NCBI GenBank assembly: GCA_016169945.1
Contig: JADLSH010000153.1
Span: 806,001-870,000 of the forward strand
DNA: 64,000 nt
Reading direction: 5' to 3'
From: Trachythela sp. YZ-2020
Taxonomy: Eukaryota; Cnidaria; Anthozoa; Malacalcyonacea; Clavulariidae
Positions 32,201 to 42,950 of the stretch are shown here, piece by piece. Below the pieces are notes generated by a model. The model made no database searches. It had not been told where the DNA came from and saw only the letters and a program-made list of their open reading frames with translations. Every line of letters begins with the position of its first letter. Within the stretch, counting starts at the first letter, position 1. The translations under genes were made by a program, and so were the position numbers.

Positions 32201-35040
32201 TTTCTTTCTCCAGGGGTTGTTGAATCAAGCAATTCATTTGATACTCACGGCAATGGTAAAGCACATAATGGCTTGATTTGGCATCTACACAAAATACCAC
32301 CCAGGTAAAACTTGTCATGTTTTTAAATTGTTTATCCCCAAAAATGGATTATATTCTGTATTGATTGCATATTTTGTTGCTAGTGAAATGATTTACTACA
32401 CCGCATTTGCGATTGCATAACATTTATTAATTGTACGTCATCGGAGGCATCGCTTGATATATATACAAAACATTCACATGACGACAAAGCAACATATTTC
32501 CAATCCATCTAGTTATTATGCTCCATGCGAAGGGAAATTATTTTCAGTGGCGGACGGTAGTTGGTTAAGTGTTGGTTTTACATTGAAATTACTCGGCTGT
32601 GCCATCTCATTATCATATTGAAGTTTAAGATCCTTTAACTTACACATTGGTCTTTCATTTAAGAAATATTTTAGCATTAGTCTATATATACTATTTACCC
32701 GATATTGGATAAGTTCATTTCAACTCTACTCTCAATTGAGTATAATTATATAATTCCTGTTTAGGGACCGGTCATTAATAATGGGAGGGGGGATGGTAGG
32801 TGAGAAAAGGGGGGCGGTCTCAATTATTTTTAGCCTGAGTGGGGGCGGCCTCAAACCCAAAAATATGTGCCAGGGGGCTACTTGAAGTGTTTTCCTGAAA
32901 CCATACGACAAGAAATTGACCATGTAGCATACATCAATAGATGCAAAATAGATGACTTCATACTCATATACATACAATATACATGCAATATACATACTTC
33001 ACACTGTCCATAATCCTTGTGGATATAACATGTTCCTGTTTAGTATTACCCATATTATGGTATATTAGACTTGGTGGTTACATTAAGATTTAAGACAGAA
33101 TAAAATAATAAAAGGACCGCTTTGGGCTTGATGGGTAAAGAGAGATAACTGCTGTTCACCCAGAGGGGTTTCTTCGACAAGTAAAATTGTCTTGTGTGTA
33201 TAGAGTAAAATCGTCTGGCACGAGGTAGAGTAAAAAATAAAAGTGCAATTTTTTCCTGCTTTGGGGGTTAATCTGAAACATTGGGTCGCGGCAGGCAAAG
33301 TATGCTCGGAGCATTTTATTGGCTTCTTTTTTGTTAGTGGCCAATCAGAGGCTTTGTTTACAAACCTGGTCGTGAATTTCACTTTGCAATTTGTTCGCAT
33401 CGGTTGCAAATTGCTTAGAACAATCTCCCAATCAAAATGCGTGACAATATTGCAATGTTGCTTGCAACAGAATGCAGGATTTGACTGTAATATGTTTATT
33501 AAAAATATAGCTTGTGTAAAGCTTGAAATTGGGGGGGGGGGGGGCTCTGAAATATTCGATATGGAATTCGGGGGTGTCTTGAAAATAAATGTCTTGCTGT
33601 TGGTGGCGGTCTCTAGAAAAAGTATCTGAAATATTGGGAATTTCTCACCCACCGCCCCCCCCCTCCCATTATTAATGACCGGTCCCTTAGGAACCCTGAC
33701 GAAGGTATCCGTATAACTTAACTTCTTACAACGTAATTTTGCGTCATTCGCCATATTCTAACAATCAAGCTGTTAATGGTTCAATACAAATTCAAACCGA
33801 ATTCAGAAGTTAATAAGTACACCAAAAAAATATTAATGTCATTGATTTGATCGCAGTGAATTTTTCAAGATTTGAAAATCAATGATTATTTAACTCTCTT
33901 ATTCATGTTTCGTTACCACAATAGTACAGAATATTTACCAGCCATATTTAACAATTTATTTGTAAACAATAGCGATATTCATCATTACTAGACAAGAAAT
34001 GCTTCCAATCTTCACAAAATGTATGAAAGAACAAATTATGTCAATTATTCTTTTATAAGTAAAGCGGTTGATATTTCAAATAAACTTGAAATTCTTTAAA
34101 ATCTATCAATTAATTCATTGTCTTTAAAAACAAATTAAAGAAATCTCAAATTGTAACAGACAGCTTATAACAAATAGTGTAATTACTCTCCTTATATAAA
34201 AAATAGCTTTAGTACTAATTTTGGATATGGGTGTCAGTTATTATATATTTTTTGTAGTATTTGATTGTAAACAGTGCCCCCCCCCCCCCACGTTTTCTTC
34301 AAAATGCCCTTTTCTCCAGCTGAAACAATGGAAAAAGTGCCCTTTTCTAATACAAGAGGTGCCCTTAAGACGAAGTGTCCCTCCAACTTGAAATTGTTCC
34401 CTATGCCTATGACTGCATAAATAATTTCATTCCTATTTTTTTAGAAACTAGGGGTCTTAGTTCAAAAGCCTGTTTACGTTTTTAGTAGACCTCCAGGCCT
34501 TATCTTACTTATACATTACTACTCTTGTAAATATTAATGGGAGAAAAACAAATAAAAAATACGCCATGTAAACAATAAGAAAAAATACATTGCGAAAAAA
34601 CTATATACTTTTTCATTGTTTCCATGGTAACAATGTGAAATGACAAATTACTCTATGAGGGGGGGGGGGGGGGGTTAGGCACAGTTTAGTTCATACGAAA
34701 CCGACGACCTTCGAGAAGTTAAGATGTCTCTTCGACTTATGCATGATTAATGGCCTTCAAAATGATAGGAAAACCGCTATATATGACTGGTTTCAAAATA
34801 CAACTTTTTATTAGACGTTGAAAATGGTTCAAGCTATTATAATACCGTAATCTTTCCAAATTCATATTTAGAAAGTTGGTGTTAGTTGCTGTTCAAGACG
34901 CCTCTGCTGCAAGAATGACTAATGCTGCTTATGATGCCTTGAAGAGGTTTGGAGCCAGAAATCCATTGAAGGGTAAATTCCGTAATTCCTACGCTCTCCT
35001 CGGATGGTCTGGATACGGAGTGCTTGATGCAGTCACACAG
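29230..35040 (+). CDS. Secreted ILEI/FAM3-like domain protein, partial (four exons)
   Basis: Exons are 29230-29296, 31537-31686, 32214-32304 and 34872-35040. All junctions are GT-AG and phases match (1, 1, 2, 0), giving 159 codons. Exon 1 encodes a signal peptide (MKLGMNIFLCIAILACFG). Exons 2-4 form one ILEI/PANDER-type domain: CGRAIIRVNGKDYSKHGRGY, NVVVVNG, FDTHGNGKAHNG, KLVLVAVQDASAARMTNAAY, DALKRFGARN and SYALLGWSG. This domain occurs in FAM3 cytokine-like proteins, CEMIP and POMGNT1. A signal peptide followed directly by the domain suggests a small secreted FAM3-like protein. The last exon ends at a donor (GTAATG), so at least one further exon is expected but I could not find it downstream. 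Introns 1 and 3 are filled with transposons. No frame damage seen. Confidence 0.85.
29942..30186 (+). pseudogene. RecQ-like DNA helicase, N-terminal fragment
   Basis: From ATG the frame reads YGLRKVGFEQIRENQRQVVE, which contains a RecQ motif 0 (GF..IRENQ). VSPTGSGKSLTFHMAP is motif I / Walker A, and CLVIVPLLS is the start of motif Ia. RecQ helicases unwind DNA 3' to 5' using ATP. The motif Ia continuation (LMKDQ-like) is lost at about 30186, where sequence of the opposite gene begins, so motifs II-VI are absent. No active helicase can be made from this copy. Confidence 0.75.
30185..30366 (-). pseudogene. Cysteine-rich (zinc-finger-like) protein, N-terminal fragment
   Basis: On the minus strand MATPTKIVSRTNVYPKTKEF is followed by CLICFQKVERADYRRKLFTS and CQDLELVLGEEIFTDN. 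The CLIC pair and the third cysteine look like the first half of an N-terminal zinc-binding module in multicopy cnidarian proteins. The second half is lost where the sequence meets the helicase fragment. Shared letters (GTCT) at the join would suit a microhomology deletion. Confidence 0.5.
31537..31686 (+). CDS. ILEI/FAM3-like gene, exon 2
   Basis: 150 bases after GTTGCAG. Encodes ADKRLAIYIRSEGCDDPGK through GRGYNVVVVNGNTG. Enters and leaves in phase 1. Two cysteines (GC.D..GKTGC) could form a disulfide. Confidence 0.85.
31860..32029 (+). mobile_element. Right-end relic of a TTAA-type transposon
   Basis: Ends GGAGCCACC followed by TTAA (32030-32033), the same right end as the complete element at 55958-57274. 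Both have the 14-base block GTTGCCATAGCAAC (here 31884-31897) at a similar distance from that end (132 and 161 bases). The left end is not identifiable. It lies in intron 2 of the ILEI-like gene. Confidence 0.55.
31884..31897. promoter_or_regulatory. RFX X-box-like palindrome in a transposon relic
   Basis: GTTGCCATAGCAAC fits the X-box consensus GTNRCC(N)RGYAAC of RFX transcription factors. Repeated at 57100-57113. It is element-derived, so binding is not shown. Confidence 0.5.
32214..32304 (+). CDS. ILEI/FAM3-like gene, exon 3
   Basis: 91 bases after TTTCTCCAG, ending CCACCCAG|GTAAAA. Encodes VVESSNSFDTHGNGKAHNG and LIWHLHKIPPR, the FDTH loop and following helix of the ILEI fold. An earlier internal GT (32256) was rejected because it would drop the helix and break phase with exon 4. 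Confidence 0.8.
32764..33686. mobile_element. PIF/Harbinger-type element, TSD TTA
   Basis: 923 bases with inverted ends GGGACCGGTCATTAATAATG / CATTATTAATGACCGGTCCC (at least 28 bases with the G/C runs). TTA on both sides (32761-32763, 33687-33689). It has long G or C runs near both ends. A KVCSEHF string on plus near 33300 is reminiscent of a THAP zinc finger, but the rest is not, so I call no gene. It lies in intron 3 of the ILEI-like gene. Confidence 0.85.
33690..34871. other. Rest of intron 3, AT-rich with homopolymer C and G runs
   Basis: No gene. A C run at about 34277-34290 begins a stretch (CACGTTTTCTTCAAAATGCC) that reads like a degraded transposon end. A G run lies at about 34659-34674. 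At 34613-34634 a near-perfect 22-base palindrome (CATTGTTTCCATGGTAACAATG) contains an RFX X-box-like core. Confidence 0.45.
34872..35040 (+). CDS. ILEI/FAM3-like gene, exon 4
   Basis: 169 bases after CATATTTAG. Encodes KLVLVAVQDASAARMTNAAY and SYALLGWSGYGVLDAVTQ. Ends in phase 0 at GTAATG. Confidence 0.85.
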
Positions 35041-35059
35041 GTAATGAAATCAACATGTG

Positions 35060-35343
35060 GGAAGCATGGGTGGGAGATGCGGTTAGCGCGCAGACGCTTA
35101 GCTCTGAGTTAAGCAGGCCATACAGCAGGTCGAGGGCAGGAATTTCTTCGGTTGGGTCGTCCTTGTGGTTGATTAACTCATGTAAGTTGAGATTGGTTGG
35201 TTCTCTCCTGTACTTCGAGGTTTTTCTTCGGGTACCCACCATTAGGCACTAACCTTCACTAACAAACCCTCGGAACCTTTGTCCACTGGGTTGCAAAACC
35301 TGTTAATACTTCCCGTCCACCTCACTCACAATAAAATAAAATA
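35060..35343 (+). mobile_element. SINE-like retroposed sequence
   Basis: About 280 bases starting soon after the exon 4 donor, somewhat GC-richer than the flanks, with RNA-gene-like wording (GCGGTTAGCGCGCAGACGC, GAGTTAAGCAGG) and ending in (AATAA)n at 35330-35343. The end wording CCGTCCACCTCACTCAC echoes the 3' part of the SINE at 28866. No TSD identified. Confidence 0.4.
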
Positions 35344-35353
35344 ACAGTTTATA

Positions 35354-35739
35354 ATGGACCATTACCCTATTAAACTAACTTTTGAACTAGGAAATTGTAT
35401 CAGTACAGCTGGAAAGAGCATCCTAAGTTTAGTAAAATTGCAAAGTTTGGTTGCGAAATGTTGTAAAATGTGGAAAATATAGCGCTGTGAAGTTGGTACA
35501 TTTTGTATATTTTTGTATTACGCACGCAAAACGGTTACCACTTTTAAAAAAGTGGTAACCGTTTTCCGCGCGTAATACAAATATATACAAAATTTACAAA
35601 CTTCACAGCGCTATATTTTTCACATTTTACGACATTTCGCAACCAAACCTTGCAATTTTACTAAACTTAGGATGCTCTTTCCAGCTGCACTGATACAATT
35701 TCCTAGTTCAAAAGTTAGTCTAATAGGGGAATGGTCCAT
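35354..35739. mobile_element. Near-perfect palindromic MITE, 386 bp
   Basis: Two arms of about 190 bases pair almost throughout. The centre is near 35546 (GGTTACCACTTTTAAAAAAGTGGTAACC). Ends ATGGACCATTACCC / GAATGGTCCAT are flanked by TA on both sides, as for Tc1/mariner-type targets, though TA could equally be part of the inverted ends. Non-coding. Confidence 0.85.
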
Positions 35740-35964
35740 TACAAGCGCGTTCACGGTTTGCGTTTGGGTAACCTAAAAAGGAGTGAAAACACTTTATCGT
35801 CGAGATTGGCGTTTAGGGGGAAAGTATTTCGGCGTAGCAAGGGATAAAACGTCCGTAAATACATTAGCTAGCCAATTACAGTGGAAAAGAGCCTCGGTGG
35901 ACCTGCGCATGATAATCAGTACTCACGCATTCATTAGTTTAGATTACATCATTCTTTCATAGCT

Positions 35965-37313
35965 GGGGCCGGTTGTATAAAACTCTTAACTACTTTTTAA
36001 CTACCCGTTTTGTAGTTAAATAGTTGTTAACTTTAACCACATAGTTAAGTCGGTTGTATAAAAATGTAGTTAGCGTAAACTGCAGTTAAAACGTAGTTAA
36101 GGCCCCTACAAGTTTATCTTTAGTTTCTGGTCCGCCGCCCGCATCCTTTTTGTAGAGAGTATTATTTTAGGACTATTCTAGTACTTGAAAATTTTCGCGA
36201 AGGATTTTACTTTGTAGAACGATAAATGTGCTATTTACAACAAAAAAAATAATAAAATGAAGTATTTCCTGTAAATACCGCTGTAGTATAGGTCTGTGTT
36301 CTCATTTTGACTCATGGGGGCTTCAATGAGTTCAATCATCAATCCAAGCCAAGGTATTTTAAAATGCATGTCGATTTTTGAATCATCTATTAAATCCAGT
36401 TTTATATAGATTTAATAATATTCTGATACAGCTGGCATGAAAAACTCAAGGAAACTACGGTTCTGCTATGACAAGGAACGAAATCTGTAGAGTTTGCAAG
36501 AAATACTGATAGAAAATAAATAGGCTTCAAAATGTTCAGTCATAAAGCCTTTAATGCCACATTGTAATTTATGTCCTATAGTCCTAACCACCCGCCCGCG
36601 TCCTTAACGAAGTTAACGGCGGACCAGAAACTAAAGATCAACTTGTAGGGGCCTAAAGTTAACTATGCTCTACGGTGTCGTTAACTTCCCAAAACGTAGT
36701 TAAATATGGCGTTTTGTAGGAGTGATGAACTTTAATCAGTAAGATAATACTAAAAGCAACGCTTACCGAGGGTTTTCAATCGTCATCTTCCCCAGAAAGG
36801 TTTCTCTGATACTCGTGAGCTTCTAAAACGCTATAATTTTGGTCTTTTCGACGAAAACGGAATATATTTTTTGCATAGGAAGATTTATCGATGACGAGAG
36901 GCAACCATAACAAAGAAAAACAATGTCGTTTTTACCAAAGAACTGCAGTTTGACTTTCATGGTAAATACGCCTTTTTCGTAGACTTTATTGGTCTTTATA
37001 TCTTGTTTTCTTGCATATTTTTCAATATTTTGAATCAAAATACCGCCATTTTTTTGTAAATATGAGTCCGCAGTCGGTTTCAAAATGCTTGTCAGCGGTT
37101 GCTAATGAGCGCTTACTTTGTGTTATTTCATGTTTAATCACCCCACGCGAACCCCACGCGCAGTTAACTGTGTGATTAGTTAACTACCCGACTAACTACG
37201 TCTTGTGCAACGCAGTTAAATCATGTAGTTAACTAATTATAGTTAAGGATTTAACTACGGTAGTTAACGCTAACTATAGTTAACTTTAACTACATTTTTA
37301 TACAACCGGCCCC
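35965..37313. mobile_element. Non-autonomous DNA transposon with GGGGCCGGTTGTATAAAA ends
   Basis: 1349 bases including a nested element. The ends GGGGCCGGTTGTATAAAA / TTTTATACAACCGGCCCC are perfect. The subterminal regions are packed with AACTAC, TAGTTAA and GTTAAC motifs in both orientations, like transposase-binding repeats. No TSD is evident (flanks AGCT / TGAA), so the superfamily is unassigned. The open frame at 37083-36823 minus shows no family resemblance. Confidence 0.75.
36101..36653. mobile_element. Nested PIF/Harbinger-type MITE, TSD TAA
   Basis: 553 bases inside the GGGGCCGG element. Inverted ends GGCCCCTACAAG then TTAGTTTCTGGTCCGCCG, mirrored at the right. TAA at 36098-36100 and 36654-36656. 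Non-coding. Confidence 0.85.
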
Positions 37314-39599
37314 TGAAGTTTATAATATAGACTACTTTTTCAATAACCGTCAATTTGTTGAAGACTACAGTGGTAGTTGAAAGCTTCCTAAAATATCAGA
37401 GAGCATCTTATCTATAATTGAATACTAATCGGGCATGCTCAATATCGGCACGTACATGTATTTTACAACTTACATGAAAAACCCATCATCTGGTTTGAAA
37501 TCGTGCGAACGGAGCGCAAATTTTTTATTAGAAAATATCCTTCGGATATTCGCCGTCCATGTATTCGAAACAGAGTCTCACATCTGGAAAAAAAATTAAA
37601 AATTGCTCATTATTAGCCAGGACCTGGTTTAAAAAGCATTAAAAATGTGAAAATATAACATAGTCGAACGTATAAAATGTTCCAATCGGAAAAGGGGAAC
37701 ACCTTTTCCATCAAACGGCTTATTCCACTCAATTTTTCTTTTCCGGCCGCCTGAATTACCGGAGTTCAAAACAACCACAAGTTGTATTGTTCCATATTCC
37801 TTAATAATTTAGATTCAACGCGACCGATATCAAGGACCAAGTATTATTTCCAAAGTGATCAGTTTGCCATTGTTCTAAGGCAAAAAGGTAAGCAGTTCAT
37901 ACATCAACGAAAACACACATGGCAATGGATGACAGGGAGGTAAGGGGCGAAGAGTTCTCTCGGGCAACTCGGCCAAGGATGAACATCTTCGAGCAATGCA
38001 GTGCTTTGCTGGACAGAAAACGAATATTTGTTTATCTTTCGCGCGATATTGAAAACTGCTTCATTCAACGTTTATTAACATCATGAACTACGAGAAATCC
38101 CTTAGCGAAGCCCTGTACGTATGCACTAATCGTAGTGAAAAGTAGGGGTGACGAACTGATGGGAATTTTTCCAGCGCTGGTCAACAAACTGCGGGCGCAC
38201 GCAAAACATTCTTTCAAAATTTGTCAGTTAAACCATAACTGAGCAAAATCAAGTTTTCGATTAATGTCTTTTTGGCCAGAAAACAGTAGATTATTCAGTA
38301 TTAAAATACCTTTCTACAAAGTTTATGACAAAATAAACAGGAAGAAAGAAATAATTGGACTGAAATCAGATAATTATAATGGTATTATTCTACGACGAAA
38401 CATGAGCGAAATTTTACTTTGTTCGAAGATGCTAGTTGTTTTGGCTCCGTGAACAGATAAAATTAAAAAGTTAACTTACGGTGGGTTTGAATTTAATTTT
38501 TCAACACATTTTTCTATACAAAAATTACTGAAATAGTTTTCTTATTGTCAAAACCTGTGAGATTTCGCATCGCCATTTTGCGAAAAATATAAAGAAAACT
38601 CAACTTAAGATTGTAAAAAATCTAGCAGAGGCTCAAAACGAGACTATCCTTAAGCGGTAGTTTGAAGCTTTCTTAATCCATTAAGCAAAGTAATATGGAT
38701 ATAAAACTTCGCGCTGATACATAAAAACGGCGATACTGCTTATGTGATCTGTATTTGTTTCCATAAGTACCTTTGAAAATCCTGCCAAAAAACATGTTTA
38801 TACTATTCTTGCTTGTAACGTATCGGTTGAGAGATTAAAGCCCATTGATTCCAGAAATACAGACAGTTTTGAAATCATGTGAATATCTTACCCTTTCTCT
38901 CTAATATAATAAATAGTAATTCAAGGTGTGTAAATCAGCACAGTGGAATGAAAAAGAAATGAAAATTTTGTCGAGAGCCTCAAAACGTGGCAACAACTCG
39001 AGTTACCGTGGCAACAACTATATTAGTACGTGTCTCGTGTCTTATGGTTATGAAGTTTGTGTTCAGGTCTTGGAACGTCAATTATTCGTCATAATAGTAC
39101 ATCTTGCGTCATTTTATACTCTAGTCTTATTTTGTTGATTTCCCGATCCGTAAAGACTAAAGTATTTCGTCAAATAATCTACGACGTCAAATAATTTACG
39201 GCCTGAACTGTAATCTGTAACGTGATATTTCGTGATATTCAACTTCCTATCTGGTATTTTCGCCTGATCATTCTCCACTACATATGCATGTTATATATCA
39301 AGCAAAGAACTATCAACTTCTTTGTTTTGTCTGAGATACCCAATATGCCTAGCATCACAGCAATGGGAACAGTTCAGAGTTTTGTAATTATACTAACAAT
39401 TTTCAGTCTGTGTCTAAAATTAAAGCCGTCTCCGACTCTTTGTCAACCTGATACTAGTCTGCCTCTAGGTAATATAGCAATTAGCTCCGAACTAGCACGA
39501 CTGCCTCATAAACTATGTTTTGTCTGGATTTCTACCCGAGATACAAAGTTGAGAAGTTTTAACCTGCCAAAATACTATCGCTATGGTATGGATTGACGA
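37314..39599. other. Region without a recognised gene, leading into a LINE
   Basis: 2.3 kb of AT-rich sequence. The short open frames (38264-38452, 38926-39138, 39222-39596) lack family signatures. The last may be 5' LINE sequence, because the LINE's GDIATNPGP segment follows. The left edge of the LINE could not be set. Confidence 0.45.
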
Positions 39600-39651
39600 A
39601 TCGCCAACGTCTCAAATCACGTGCTTATCTCGATCTTGTTAGCTGGCGACA

Positions 39652-40634
39652 TTGCTACTAACCCCGGTCCCGCTCACGTTAATAAACTCACCTACTTATC
39701 TCGGCGGTTTAAATGTCCTCTATATGAACGCACGTAGTATTAAAGCTTTCGTTCCCCTTGAAGAAAACCCTTCCAACAAAATTTGTAAAATAACACTAAT
39801 ACAGCAGCTGGTCTACAGTAATTGTTATGACGTTGTCTGTGTAATGTGAAACCTGGTTGAACGACTCAGTTATGTCATCAGAAATCCTTACTGGCTATAA
39901 CATTTATCGCAAAGACAGGGTTGGAAAGACTGGTGGAGGCGTTTTAATTGCTGTGAAGTCTGACATTAGGTCCACTCATCGACAAGACCTTGAGAGAGAC
40001 AATGTTGAACTTGCTGTTGTTCAGCTGATTAAGGATAACAGTAAGTCAGTTATTCTCTATACTGTTTACCATCCCGAACCTGGACCAGAAGACTTGCACA
40101 AGCTTAATTTGTCTCTACAAGGAACTCCTGAATCAGCGTGTGTCGTAGTTGTTGGTGACTTTAACCTTCCCTCTCTAACTTGGTCACCTGATGAATCCGC
40201 CCCTACTAACATCGGTGGGTCTCAGGAGGACAATGAATTCTGCGTCATAACAAAAAATAACTTCCTCACTCAATTAATTAAAGGTCCTACTCATATAGCA
40301 GGAAACAAACTCGACTTGCTTCTCTCCAACTGTCCTGAAGTTATCGACCACGTCTCCACTTCCACTCCAGCGGAAAGTAATTTCCCCTCTGATCACTACC
40401 TAGTAGATTTCTCTATACGGCTGAAGTTCAAGCGAGCAAAGCGTGTGCAACGTAAAGTGTACAACTACAAGAGAGCAGATTTCGAGGCCCTTCGTAACCG
40501 TCTGCAGCTTAACGCATTAGACATGTCCTTCTCTGATGATGTTGATCTCTACTGGTTTCGGTGGAAAGAATTATTTTTAGCTGCAGTAGATAAATGTGTG
40601 CCTGTTAAAGTTATAAAAGACACAAACTCTCCTC
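39652..40634 (+). pseudogene. LINE endonuclease (EEP family) domain
   Basis: The segment LNVLYMNARSIKAF is followed by a frameshift and stop near 39846, then 39857-40632 is open: TGGGVLIAVKSDI, VVVVGDFNLPSLTW (catalytic D.N motif), THIAGNKLDLLLSN and FPSDHYLVDF (catalytic SDH). These are the core motifs of apurinic-like LINE endonucleases that nick the target DNA. The frame ends at a stop inside the MITE that starts at 40635. Confidence 0.85.
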
Positions 40635-40760
40635 CATAGGCGTACGGGACGTGGGGGCAGGGGGGGGGCACCTGCCCCCCCAAAAAAATTCGGGCAAGCT
40701 TTAAAATTCGGGCAAAATTTTGGCTGCCCCCCCACATAAAGTTGTGCCCATACGCCTATG
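40635..40760. mobile_element. hAT-type MITE inside the LINE, TSD CTCTCCTC
   Basis: 126 bases with inverted ends CATAGGCGTACGGG / CCCATACGCCTATG and a perfect 8-bp TSD CTCTCCTC (40627-40634, 40761-40768). It carries GGGGGGGGGCACC and CTGCCCCCCC runs. Removing it and one TSD copy rejoins the LINE frame exactly (NSP|PWIDGEI), which proves the insertion is later than the LINE. Confidence 0.9.
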
Positions 40761-42727
40761 CTCTCCTCCATGGATTGACGGAGAAATCAGGCACCTCCTG
40801 CGCAAGAAATATCGAGCTCTCAATAAATACCGCGAAATTAGAACTGATCAACGCAAACGTAAACTTAGATCTCTAAGTAATGACATCAAAATCCTTGTCA
40901 GGCATAAACATCGTGATTACCTCAATAAAATCGTGGGTTCTTTCCGTGAAAATCCAAAACTGTTCTGGAGCTATCATAAAGCGGTATTACATCATCGGTC
41001 AGGAGTCGACTCTGTCATTACGCCTAATGGACAATCAGCCAAGACCTCTGGAGAAAAAGCTGAGCTCTTTAATTCGTACTTTAATTGCTCTGTGTTTACT
41101 TCTCCCAACACATTGTCTAGTATGCCCTCTAACCCCAAGCGATCAAATGTTGAAATCTTCGATGTGCAGCTGTCTGTGGAAGCAGTGGAACTTTGCTTGG
41201 CTGGCTTAGATTCTTCTAAAGCCTCCGGTCCAGATGGGATTCCTGCACACACAAGTTTATGTGCTTTGTTCAACCACTCTCTGCGCACTGGGCGTTTTCC
41301 AGCTGAATGGAAGAATACAGACGTAACTCCTGTGCACAAGAAAGATCTGAAGGAACCTGCCGGAAACTACAGACCCATCTCTTTATTGTCAATAGTTAGT
41401 AAAGTGATGGAACGCTGCGTCTGCAATAGGTTCTATGCCCACGTGTCATGTCTAATCACCGAACTTCAGTACGGTTTCATGATGCGTAATCGTTCTTGTG
41501 TGACACAACTCCTGCATGTTCTCCATTCTATTGGTAAATCACTCAAACTGATATGCTTTATTTTGATTTCGCCAAGGCGTTTGATTCTGTAGACCATGTC
41601 ATTCTTATCTAGAAACTTAAATGGTATGGCGTAACGGGTCAACTCCTTAACTGGTTTAAGGACTATCTCAACCATAGATATCAGAGAGTTGTGATAGACG
41701 TGTTACCTCTCAGTACCTACCAGTCACCTCTGGTGTTCCCCAAGTAAGCCTTGTTGGACCTCTGCTGTTTGTCATCTTTGTTAATGACTTACCTGACTCG
41801 ATCCAGGAACAGACGAGTTCAGCTCTCTATGCAGATGACACAAAATTATACCGCCCTATTTCGTCCCAAAGTGACTGTGAGAACCTGCAACGTGACATAT
41901 CGAACCTAAATACTTGGAGTCATAACTCCAATATGAAGTTTAATGCCTCCAAGTGTAAGGTGTTAACGGTCACTCGGAAGAAATCGCCTATACTTACGGA
42001 CTACCATCTGGACAATGCCATTTTACAACGCGTTCAACAGGAAAAAGACCTAGGAGTTATCGTCAATAGCAAGCTATCTTCGGACACTCACATCTTCTCA
42101 ATCGTCAGCAAAGCTAATAGGATGCTCGGTCTCCTGAAAAGAACATGTCCTCTCATCACAGACACCAAAGTTAGACGAACACTTTATCTAGCTTTGGTAA
42201 AGTCGCAGCTGTGCTACGCAACTGAGGTTTGGTCACCTGCCAATGCAAAGTTGCAGATTCTCTTAGAACGAGTACAGAGACGGGAAACTCGATGGATTCT
42301 AAGAACTAAAGTTGGTGAGCTGTCATATGAAGACAGGCTGAAATCTCTAAATCTATTGCCACTAACTTATGATCGAGAAATCAGAGATCTTGTGTTGGTT
42401 TATAAATGTATTTTTGGTTATACCGATTTAAACATTAATCAACTTTTAACCTTCGTAGAACACAACTGATCTCGCGCACAGAATCCAACCCTAATGCTAA
42501 AACACTCCTTTTGTAATACATCCACCTTTCAGGCATCGTTTTTTAATAGAATAGTAAAGCCTTGGAACTATATATGTAAAATAGCCTCACCTGAAAAGTT
42601 TGCCAGTCTAAGTATTTTTAAAAGCTTTTTGCACACGACATACACCGCCTTGGTGAACAGTACTTTTAATGTAGATATGACATGTACTTGGTCGCTCATA
42701 AGAGACTGCCCCTGTCACCGTACTTAA
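40761..42727 (+). pseudogene. LINE reverse transcriptase and C-terminal region
   Basis: Open from the PPWIDGEIRHLLRKKY segment through SGPDGIPAHTSLCALF, NYRPISLLSIVSKVMERC and LQYGFM. A frameshift near 41550 falls before motif A (LYFDFAKAFDSVDH, other frame) and there are further stops before the YADD motif at 41828. The C-terminal part (41933-42469) has LGVIVNSKLSSDTHI and RVQRRETRWIL. A stop at 42469 separates the last 77-residue segment. The missing ADLL after AH in the PAHTSL segment suggests a small deletion. Confidence 0.85.
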
Positions 42728-42950
42728 GTCCTAAGTTATATTTGTATATATTCTGTATAGTCAATGAGTTTGTTTTCACTAGTTTAGTTTTATAGGGGTG
42801 GTGCCCTACATGGGTCTCGTTGCTCCGTTTGCGCTAGCCCCATTGGACGTATACCCTGTAATTTTCTTTGTTTGTATAATATTATGCAACCTTTTATATG
42901 CATGTCCAATAAAGCTGATTAAATAAATAAATAAATAACGAAATACGATT

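Larger units (their letters stand above)
39600..42950 (+). mobile_element. CR1/L2-group LINE, nearly full ORF2, degenerate
   Basis: Order of parts: a 2A-like GDIATNPGP (39645-39671), an endonuclease (to about 40634), a MITE insertion, a reverse transcriptase (to about 41900, YADD at 41828-41839), a C-terminal region (to 42727), a 3' UTR with AATAAAGC, and an (AAAT)n tail at 42927-42949. Several frameshifts and stops make it inactive. The 5' end and any ORF1 were not identified. Confidence 0.85.

Noticed and set aside
32214..32255. Shorter version of ILEI-like exon 3 using the GT at 32256
   Set aside because: It would remove the helix after the FDTH loop and would not match the phase of exon 4. 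The GT at 32305 does both.
33243..33754. Overlapping frames on both strands with a KVCSEHF string (THAP-like)
   Set aside because: Only the short string fits. The other THAP cysteine pair and the AVPF end are missing, and the frames are inside a transposon with G/C runs.
36823..37083. An 86-codon minus-strand frame inside the GGGGCCGG element
   Set aside because: Could be a transposase remnant, but no DDE or zinc-finger motif is visible.
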